From the NCBI GenBank assembly GCA_964529265.1, contig CAZGVW010000112.1:1-12158 (forward strand): 12,158 nt of DNA, given 5' to 3'. Numbering within the stretch: position 1 is the first letter of the stretch; each line of letters opens with the position of its first letter. Origin of the DNA: CAZGVW01 sp964529265 (GTDB taxonomy: Bacteria; Planctomycetota; Phycisphaerae; Phycisphaerales; UBA1924). Below are positions 1 through 5,456 of this stretch, one piece after another. Under the pieces are notes generated by a model. That model saw nothing but the letters and a program-made list of their open reading frames with translations. It was not told the DNA's origin and searched no databases. The position numbers were made by a program, and so were the translations under genes.

Positions 1-330
1 GGCGACTGTCGAGAGATCCGCCTGAACCGTGTTAAGCGCCGCGTTGTTGTACGCGGGGGCGCCAACCAGAGTAACACCGAGGTTGCCGAAGACGACCATC
101 CCCGCGTCGTCAAGAAGATTGATCGTGCCGGTGAATGGCTCGGTGTCGCCGAACTCGACGCCGTCCAGGCCCGCCGGAACGGTCATCGTGACGATCGTGT
201 TGATTCCCGCGAACTCTTCCGTGCCGACCGTCGGGTGCGTGACGAGCAGCGCGGGGCCGCCGGCCTGTGCGACGCCGGCGAGTCCAAACGCCGCGGCCGC
301 CACAAGCAATGCTGGTGTGAAACGCCTCAT
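1..330 (-). CDS. Secreted protein of unknown function, N-terminal part (C-terminus beyond window)
   Basis: The minus strand reads openly from an ATG at 328-330 to the window edge, giving 110 residues with no stop. Residues 1-23 form a clear Sec signal peptide: MRR, then an Ala/Leu-rich hydrophobic stretch, then AQA before GG, which fits signal peptidase I cleavage after residue 23. The mature part seen so far is rich in Thr, Val, Gly and Asp and looks like beta-strand (TIVTMTVPAGLDGVEFG, then MVVFGNLGVTLVG). An AAAGGA ribosome site at 340-345 lies 9 bases from the chosen ATG. In-frame ATGs just upstream overlap that site and are less likely. I do not recognise the family. It is probably an exported surface or extracellular protein. 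Because the end is missing, I cannot tell whether it carries a dockerin-like tail or another anchor. Confidence 0.75.
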   Translation of the reverse strand, partial: MRRFTPALLVAAAAFGLAGVAQAGGPALLVTHPTVGTEEFAGINTIVTMTVPAGLDGVEFGDTEPFTGTINLLDDAGMVVFGNLGVTLVGAPAYNNAALNTVQADLSTVA

Positions 331-989
331 GCGATCTGTTCCTTTCATCATTGAGGTGTTCGTTTTTCTGTGTTTCGTGTGATGCTGACGCTGCCTTTGG
401 CCTTTTCGCGGCGAAACGCTCGCTGCGCTCACCGTTCCGGGGGGTCTAGTCCCCTGAGTGCGGGGAGTCGGAGCCGCGCGGGCTTCGCCGCGGCGGGCAA
501 GGCGGGAACTCATGGGGATCGGGCTCTTCCACTGAAGCATCCGTTCTTCTCTGTCGTCACGGGGCCGTCCTCCGACCTGGTCTGTCTATCGCCGAGACAC
601 GTCCAGCGCGGAGGCTCGCTCGGCGAGGGACGAGCCCCGTTGGTCCGCAGATATCGGGCTGGGACGTGGAATGGCATTGAAATCGCGCGACACATCAGGC
701 TGACATCGCCTGACTTACGATCCGGACCCGACGATTCTCGGACGCCGCGCCCGGGTTTCCGGACGTTCCCTGCGCCGCAAAGTTCCGCCGCCGCGACCAT
801 CCGCACGAGCGCGGCAATTCGCCGGTCCTTCTCGTCTCTGCAAAAAGAGCGTCTCGCGCCGACACGGCGCACCAATCCCTCCATCGACCCCGGGAACTGC
901 CGGATTGACAAGTGTTCACTTACTTCCGCGGGCTATTGTGCCGAGCCACTCGCCGGTGTCGTCATCGGAACCGATGATTTCTCCCCGCT
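331..989. other. Non-coding stretch between secreted-protein gene and LuxR-like gene
   Basis: No convincing gene is visible in these 659 bases. The open frames here have Arg/Ser/Pro-rich low-complexity translations and no good ribosome site. The bases next to position 330 form the 5' leader of the secreted-protein gene and are relatively A/T-rich. Several inverted repeats are present: TTTCGC-G-GCGAAA at 404-416, a near-perfect palindrome around a central CTAG at 441-454 (GGGGTCTAGTCCCC, one T-T mismatch), a CGCGG/CCGCG hairpin at 477-492, and AAGTG-TT-CACTT at 910-921. None is followed by a run of T on either strand, so I do not call a terminator. The region could hold regulatory sites or a decayed gene. 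Confidence 0.5.
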
Positions 990-1547
990 TCAGGCGCTTT
1001 CCGACTCCACTCCCGCGATCCGGGGACGGGGTCCACGGGACGTTGACCCCACACCCCCCACGCCGAAGATCTTCCCCTCCGCGATCGAAGCCGGGCGCGG
1101 CGCCGAAATTTCCCCGCGCCGGTAGCCCTCCAGAAGCGAAGCGGAAACGAACCGAACGAGGTCGCTCTTGCTCGTTGTGCCCAGTTTTTGATTGATCCGC
1201 ATCAGATGCGTGCGCAGCGTGGGCAGGGCGATGCACAAGCGATCCGCCACGGCCTCGTTCGCGCCGCCCAGGCAGATCGCGCACGCCACCTCCCGCTCCC
1301 GGGGGGTCAGCCGCGTCAGCGCGATCAGCAGGTGCTCCTTCTCCTGGGGCGTGAGATCGAGTTCCCACCCATCCGCGGCTTCCGGCCCCTCGGCGAGGTA
1401 TCCATTGAAAGGATGGCCCGCGAGCCCCGGCCCGGCGCCCCCTCCTAAATGGATGGTGATGGCCGACTGCCCGATCGGCCCCTCCGGCCGACCCGCGCCG
1501 AGGACCGCCATTCGCCTCGATGGATTCCGCTTGGTCGCTCGCGTCAT
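990..1547 (-). CDS. Small LuxR-type helix-turn-helix transcriptional regulator (no sensor domain)
   Basis: This 185-residue protein is a likely DNA-binding transcription factor. Residues 80-134 match the LuxR/GerE C-terminal domain: LTPREREV at 80-87, then GGANEAVADRLCIALPTLRTH at about 94-114 (scaffold and recognition helices), then INQKLGTTSKSDLVRF. Residues 1-60 are Gly/Pro-rich and look disordered, so neither an autoinducer-binding domain nor a response-regulator receiver domain is present. The C-terminal 40 residues are also low complexity. The frame is open further upstream, but the ATG at 1545-1547 has a GGAAGG ribosome site at 1555-1560 with 7-base spacing, and the upstream translation looks non-coding. 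The gene is divergent from pilT across a 515-base gap, so it may regulate the pilus cluster, itself, or a distant target. How it senses a signal is not evident; it may act by abundance or through a partner. Confidence 0.8.
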   Translation of the reverse strand: MTRATKRNPSRRMAVLGAGRPEGPIGQSAITIHLGGGAGPGLAGHPFNGYLAEGPEAADGWELDLTPQEKEHLLIALTRLTPREREVACAICLGGANEAVADRLCIALPTLRTHLMRINQKLGTTSKSDLVRFVSASLLEGYRRGEISAPRPASIAEGKIFGVGGVGSTSRGPRPRIAGVESESA

Positions 1548-2062
1548 TCTTTCGCCTTCCGTGCTCACCCCCGGCCTCGCCCGGAAGGGATCATCAAAAC
1601 CGACGACCACCCCCGGCCTCCGGATTCCAGCCGCGAAGCCCGGCCTCCGGCCGGCTCGCAACTCTCTCTCCCACACCCCACAACTCACGACACGAGCCGC
1701 GCCCCCGGCCCGGACAGAACCGAGGGGCGCGGAATCGTGACAAAAACCTATCGGACTTTGCCGCCGGGACGCAAGCCGGAACCCGGGGCCGGGGCGCGCT
1801 TGTGGATAAGTTGGGGAGGATGGGCAGGGTGATCGACCCACCCGCTCGGCCCGCCCGGCCCCTCCGACCGCGCCCACCCGCCCGACCATCGCGACCGTTT
1901 CAAAGCGTTTCGGCGACCCCGGCCGCGTGGGCGGAGCGGTCATCCCATGTTGGCGAACGGCCGATGTCAGCCCCGCGTCGGAGCCTGCGCGCCCGGCGCT
2001 TGGAAATTGGCCTTCCGCCGTCCCGGGGGGCCGGACGTGTGGAGTCCGGGAGAAGCGCGATC
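1548..2062. other. Divergent intergenic region between LuxR-like gene and pilT
   Basis: These 515 bases should hold the promoters of both the minus-strand regulator and the plus-strand pilus cluster. I see no gene here; the open frames translate to Pro/Arg-rich low complexity. The ribosome site of the regulator is at 1555-1560, and a GGGAGAAG site for pilT is at 2048-2055. A consensus DnaA box lies at 1801-1809. CCCCGGCCTC-like decamers recur near 1569-1640, and 1838-1890 is strongly C-rich on the plus strand. I could not find a clean sigma-70 -35/-10 pair, nor the TGGC/TTGC spacing of a sigma-54 promoter. Confidence 0.5.
1801..1809 (-). promoter_or_regulatory. Consensus DnaA box (TTATCCACA on minus strand)
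   Basis: The plus strand reads TGTGGATAA, the exact complement of the classical DnaA box TTATCCACA. It sits near the middle of the divergent region, about 250 bases from each start codon. DnaA is known to act as a transcription factor at single or paired boxes as well as at origins. Only this one perfect box was found. The next best is TTATCCACC inside the pilin gene at 9143-9151, so an origin is not supported. A chance match is possible in a window of this size. Confidence 0.35.
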
Positions 2063-3118
2063 ATGAAGCTCGAGGAAATCCTTCGCACCGCGGCCGAGAA
2101 CGACGCGTCGGACATCCACATCATCGCGGGGCACCCGCCGGTGATGCGCGTGCACACGGTGATCACGCCGATGGATGCCCCCGCGCTGTCGCCCGAGACC
2201 GTGCGCACCATGTTCGAGCAGATGGCCAGCCGCGCGACGGTCGAGATCTTCGATCGCCAGCACGACGCCGACTTCTCGTACGCGATCCAGGGCCTGGGCC
2301 GCTACCGCGTGAACGCGCACATGCAGCGCGCCGCCGTGGGCCTGGCGATGCGAATCGTGAAGAGCAAGGTGCCGCCGCTGCCGAACCTGAACCTGCCTGA
2401 CGTGATCGCGCGGCTCACCTACCTGCCGCGCGGCCTCGTGCTCGTGACGGGCGACACCGGCTCGGGCAAATCGACCACGCTGGCCGCGATGATCCAGGCG
2501 ATGAACGAGCGCTATCGCAAGCACATCATCACGCTGGAGGACCCGGTCGAGTACACGTTCGAATCGAACAAGTGTCTGCTCGAGCAGCGGGAACTGGGCC
2601 AGGACATGCCGAGTTTCTCCTCGGGCCTCAAGCATGCGCTGCGTCAGGATCCGGACATCATCCTGGTGGGCGAAATGCGCGACCTGGAGACCACGGCCCT
2701 CGCGATCACCGCGGCCGAAACGGGCCACCTGGTGCTCTCCACGCTGCACACCGTGAACGCCAGCCAGACGGTGGAACGAATCATCGATATGTACCCGGCG
2801 ACGCAGCAGAACCAGATTCGCTCGATGCTCTCCAACACGCTGCAGGCGGTGATCTCGCAGACCCTGTTCAGCCGCGTGGACAAGCCGGGCATGGTTCCGG
2901 CCGTGGAAGTGCTGCTGTGCACGCCGGCCGTGCGGAACATCATCCGCGAGGCGCGCACGTTCGAGATTCCGAACGTGATCGAGACGAACCGCGCCATCGG
3001 CATGTGCACGCTGGATGCTTCGATCGCGGAGCTCTACTTCAACGGCATGATCAGCCGCGAAGACGCGATCGCGCAGTCGGCGTACCCGGACAAGCTGGAG
3101 CGGCAGCTGGTGGCCTGA
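2063..3118 (+). CDS. pilT: Type IV pilus retraction ATPase PilT
   Basis: This 351-residue cytoplasmic hexameric ATPase powers pilus retraction by removing subunits at the inner-membrane platform. The N-terminal PAS-like domain shows the usual SDIHI at 16-20. The RecA-like domain has a Walker A GDTGSGKST at 130-138, the Asp box TLEDPVEY at 157-164, the Walker B-type DPDIILVGEMRD at 196-207, and the His box ETGHLVLSTLHT at 219-230. Residues 289-298 read AVRNIIREAR, matching the AIRNLIRE motif that separates PilT from the extension ATPase PilB; the length also fits PilT. Walker A has Asp where most PilT proteins have Pro (GPTGSGKST). The start is the ATG after a GGGAGAAG site with 7-base spacing; longer in-frame versions only add Arg/Pro-rich sequence. 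It is first in the cluster, 188 bases before pilC. Confidence 0.96.
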   Translation: MKLEEILRTAAENDASDIHIIAGHPPVMRVHTVITPMDAPALSPETVRTMFEQMASRATVEIFDRQHDADFSYAIQGLGRYRVNAHMQRAAVGLAMRIVKSKVPPLPNLNLPDVIARLTYLPRGLVLVTGDTGSGKSTTLAAMIQAMNERYRKHIITLEDPVEYTFESNKCLLEQRELGQDMPSFSSGLKHALRQDPDIILVGEMRDLETTALAITAAETGHLVLSTLHTVNASQTVERIIDMYPATQQNQIRSMLSNTLQAVISQTLFSRVDKPGMVPAVEVLLCTPAVRNIIREARTFEIPNVIETNRAIGMCTLDASIAELYFNGMISREDAIAQSAYPDKLERQLVA

Positions 3119-3306
3119 TCGAGGCGCGCGGAGCGCGAGCCGAAGGACGAACGAGGCACGAAGAGGAGGAGCGGAGCGCCGTGAAGCACGAAGCGACGCG
3201 AGGAGCCCGGGGAGCCAGGGAGCGAACGACGCTGCGGACACGCTGCGCCGGCCGCCCCGCCCGCTGCGCCTCCGCGCCGTCGTGCGTCCGTGCCTGCTGA
3301 GAAGCC
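3119..3306. other. pilT-pilC spacer with strong purine/pyrimidine skew
   Basis: This 188-base gap splits into a purine-rich left part (about 3119-3235), containing recurring GCACGAAG and GGAGCG words, and a C-rich right part (about 3241-3298). The stretch at 3123-3140 can pair imperfectly with 3263-3278, so the two halves could fold together in the transcript. There is no T-run, so it is not a clear terminator. A weak GAGAAG ribosome site precedes pilC. It may be a fragment of an intergenic repeat family. Confidence 0.35.
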
Positions 3307-4533
3307 ATGCCCACGTATCGCTACCAGATCAAATCGGCCCGGGGCGAAGTGACGGTCGGCGTGCTCAGCGCGGACAACGCGATGACCGCTGCGGCCCTGC
3401 TCCGCAACCAGGGGCATCATGTCCTCTCGCTGAGCCCGGTGACGGGATCGATGTCCAGCGGCGCGCTCATGGACCGGCTGCGCCAGCTGAACGCGGGCAA
3501 GCCGAAGCAGAAGCACGTGCTCGATTTCACCACGCAGCTGGCCGTGATGGTCCGCGCCGGCATCAGCCTGCGGGCCGGCCTCGAGGGCATCGCCGAGCAG
3601 ACGGAGCACTCGACCTTCCGCAAGGTCATCGCCGGCCTCAAGACGGATGTGGAGTCGGGCAAGCAGTTCTCGGAGGCCATCGCGCGGCATCCGAAGCTGT
3701 TCGGGCCGCTCTACGTGAACATGGTGCGCGCGTCGGAAGTCTCGGGCTCGTTCGGCAAGATGCTGGACCGAATCGCGGCCAACATCGCGCAGCAGATCGA
3801 GACGAAGAAGATGGTCATCGGCGCGATGATCTACCCCGGCGTCATCGGCGGCATGGCCGTGGGCGTCACCGTGTTCCTGCTCACCTTCGTGCTGCCCAAG
3901 TTCGCGGCGGTGTTCGAGGGCAAGGAGGATGCGCTCCCCGGCTCGACGACGTTCCTGCTGGGGCTGAGCGCGTTCCTGGTCTCGCAGTGGCCGCTGGTCG
4001 TGGGCGCCACGGTCGCGCTGGCGATCGCGCTCTTCGTGTTCCTCAAGACCGAAGTGGGCGCGCTGTGGTTCGACAAGATGAAGCTCACCATCCCCATCTT
4101 CCGGAGCATGTTCCGCGCGCTGTACATCAGCCGCTCGCTCCAGACCATGGGCGAACTGATCAACGCCGGCGTGCCCATGCTCGATACGATCGCCATCACC
4201 GGCGATATCTCGGGCAACCGGCTCTACAAGCGCCTGTGGCGGACGGTCTTCGCGGCGGTGAAGGAGGGCAAGAAGATCGCCCATCCGCTCCAGAAGACGA
4301 AACTGCTGCCCCGCGCCGTCGTGCAGATGATCGCGGCGGGTGAAGAGTCCGGAAAGCTGGGCGAGGTGCTCGACGAGATCTCGATCTACTACCAGCGGCA
4401 GCTCAAGGACCGGATAAAGGCCGTGACGTCCATGATCGAGCCCATCATGATCATCGTAATGGGTTCAGTCGTCGGATTCATCGCCATGGCCATCATCCTG
4501 CCCATCTTCAAGATGAGCCAGATCGTGAAATAG
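3307..4533 (+). CDS. pilC: Type IV pilus inner-membrane platform protein PilC (GspF family)
   Basis: This 408-residue polytopic membrane protein is the platform on which the PilB/PilT motors turn to insert or remove pilin subunits. Residues 1-45 are the usual GspF/PilC N-terminal segment (TYRYQIKSARGE, then LRNQGHHVLSL). Two T2SSF repeats follow. The first spans about 71-196 (FTTQLAVMVRAGISLRAGL, then MVRASEVSGSFGKML). The second spans about 273-400 (ISRSLQTMGELINAGVPML, then IAAGEESGKLGEVLDEIS). Hydrophobic segments lie at about 170-195, 220-246 and 376-400, the normal three-span layout. Length is typical for PilC. The start follows only a weak GAGAAG site, but the conserved N-terminus begins right at this ATG. 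It is encoded after pilT and 90 bases before the first prepilin gene, as expected for a pilus assembly operon. Confidence 0.95.
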   Translation: MPTYRYQIKSARGEVTVGVLSADNAMTAAALLRNQGHHVLSLSPVTGSMSSGALMDRLRQLNAGKPKQKHVLDFTTQLAVMVRAGISLRAGLEGIAEQTEHSTFRKVIAGLKTDVESGKQFSEAIARHPKLFGPLYVNMVRASEVSGSFGKMLDRIAANIAQQIETKKMVIGAMIYPGVIGGMAVGVTVFLLTFVLPKFAAVFEGKEDALPGSTTFLLGLSAFLVSQWPLVVGATVALAIALFVFLKTEVGALWFDKMKLTIPIFRSMFRALYISRSLQTMGELINAGVPMLDTIAITGDISGNRLYKRLWRTVFAAVKEGKKIAHPLQKTKLLPRAVVQMIAAGEESGKLGEVLDEISIYYQRQLKDRIKAVTSMIEPIMIIVMGSVVGFIAMAIILPIFKMSQIVK

Positions 4534-4568
4534 CCGATGCTTCGTACGCGGACCAGACGGCGCCCGAT

Positions 4569-4583
4569 CCCCCTTCAAGGGGG
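4569..4583. repeat. Small perfect hairpin CCCCC-TTCAA-GGGGG between pilC and the first prepilin gene
   Basis: Five C and five G bases flank a TTCAA loop, and TT/AA can extend the palindrome. C/G-rich flanks (CGCCC before, CGGGG after) may lengthen the stem. No T-run follows, so it is not a standard terminator; it could be an RNA-processing or attenuation element inside the operon. Almost the same sequence, CCCCCTTCAACGGGG, occurs at 9327-9341 leading into the tRNA gene. Confidence 0.4.
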
Positions 4584-4623
4584 CGGGGGGGCCCGGTGAG
4601 CCGCGGAGGCAGGAGCAACCACG

Positions 4624-5355
4624 ATGCGCTCATTCGTTCCAGCGCCTGATCGGACGCGAAGTCCGGTGCGCCGCGCAACGCGACCCCATCGACGGGCGTT
4701 CACGCTGCTCGAGACGGGCCTCGCCGTCGTCATCATCGGCGTCGGCGTGCTCGCCATGATCGAGGCCACCAACGCCTTCATCCGGCGCAACGCCTGGTCC
4801 ACGCACTCATCGACCGCGACATTCCTGGCCAACGAGATCCGCGAGATGACCCGCGGCTGGCCGCGGCATGACGCCTTCTCGGGCGGCATCTACTTCGAGG
4901 ATCCGCTTGCGCACACGGGCTTCAAGGGCTGGGGCCCGGAGCCGGATGAAGCCCTGCCCATCGACATCGACGACCTCGACGACCTCGACGGCGTGATCTT
5001 CGGCCTCGCGCCGAACCCGCCGGGCACGGTCTCGCGCCGCTTCGACACCGGCCCCATCAACGGCTTCGGCGAGTTCATCCCCGAGACGCTGTGGTCCGGC
5101 GATACGGCGACGGACGAGGGCGGGCAGGACATCGGGCTCCGCGGCTGGAGCCAGTACCTGATCGTGGAGAAACTGGACGCGAACAACCTCTCGATCACGC
5201 GCACGATCGACTACTTCGAGCCCGCCGTCGGGGCGACGCCCGAGGTGGAGGTGGATCGATTCCCGCTGCGCGTGACGGTCGTGATCCTCTACCAAGATCC
5301 CGCCGCGGCCGAGGCCGCGGAGATCACGCGCGTGACGTGGGTCGTTCCTCCGTGA
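4624..5355 (+). CDS. Type IV prepilin-like protein, PilV/GspI/MshD-like minor pilin
   Basis: This 243-residue protein is a probable minor pilin. It has a class III leader: 25 Arg-rich residues ending HRRA, then FTLLETGLAVVIIGVGVLAM. Cleavage is expected between Ala25 and Phe26, with the conserved Glu at mature position 5 (residue 30), and the hydrophobic helix spans about 26-46. The FTLLE start fits the GspI/PilV group. An acidic stretch at 113-123 (IDIDDLDDLDG), encoded by two 9-base repeats GACGACCTC at 4969-4986, recalls the DDVDDY-type motif I associate with MshD-like pilins; that link is tentative. The C-terminal part (about 155-240) is beta-rich. An AGGAG site at 4611-4615 lies 8 bases from the ATG. 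The -1 residue is Ala rather than the more common Gly. The other prepilin-like genes follow on the same strand. Confidence 0.82.
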   Translation: MRSFVPAPDRTRSPVRRATRPHRRAFTLLETGLAVVIIGVGVLAMIEATNAFIRRNAWSTHSSTATFLANEIREMTRGWPRHDAFSGGIYFEDPLAHTGFKGWGPEPDEALPIDIDDLDDLDGVIFGLAPNPPGTVSRRFDTGPINGFGEFIPETLWSGDTATDEGGQDIGLRGWSQYLIVEKLDANNLSITRTIDYFEPAVGATPEVEVDRFPLRVTVVILYQDPAAAEAAEITRVTWVVPP

Positions 5356-5443
5356 GCGACGATCTGAACGAACCAACCCGGCGGAGCGCCGAAGGTCGCC
5401 GCGCCGCCACGTTTCAGGGGGCGCCGGGCGTGTTGGAGGATGC

Positions 5444-5450
5444 AGGAGAG
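5444..5450 (+). promoter_or_regulatory. Ribosome binding site deciding the PilX-like start
   Basis: AGGAGAG lies 6 bases before the ATG at 5457-5459. The reading frame stays open upstream into the previous gene, so this site, together with the start of a PilX-type N-terminus just after it, places the real start at 5457. Confidence 0.8.
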
Positions 5451-5456
5451 CAACGC

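Noticed and set aside
510..911. Minus-strand open frame downstream of the LuxR-like gene (133 residues)
   Set aside because: Needs a TTG start or an internal ATG without a ribosome site; composition is not protein-like in its second half. A decayed gene cannot be excluded.
905..939. Possible sigma-70 promoter TTGACA ... TATTGT
   Set aside because: The spacer is 23 bases instead of about 17 and no plus-strand gene follows.
370..1125. Plus-strand open frame before and across the LuxR-like gene
   Set aside because: Ser/Arg/Pro-rich translation, no ribosome site, and overlap with a recognised gene on the other strand.
1967..4284. Long minus-strand open frames opposite pilT and pilC (1967-3241 and 3034-4284)
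   Set aside because: His/Arg/Asp-rich translations with no domain, lying opposite two clearly conserved genes.
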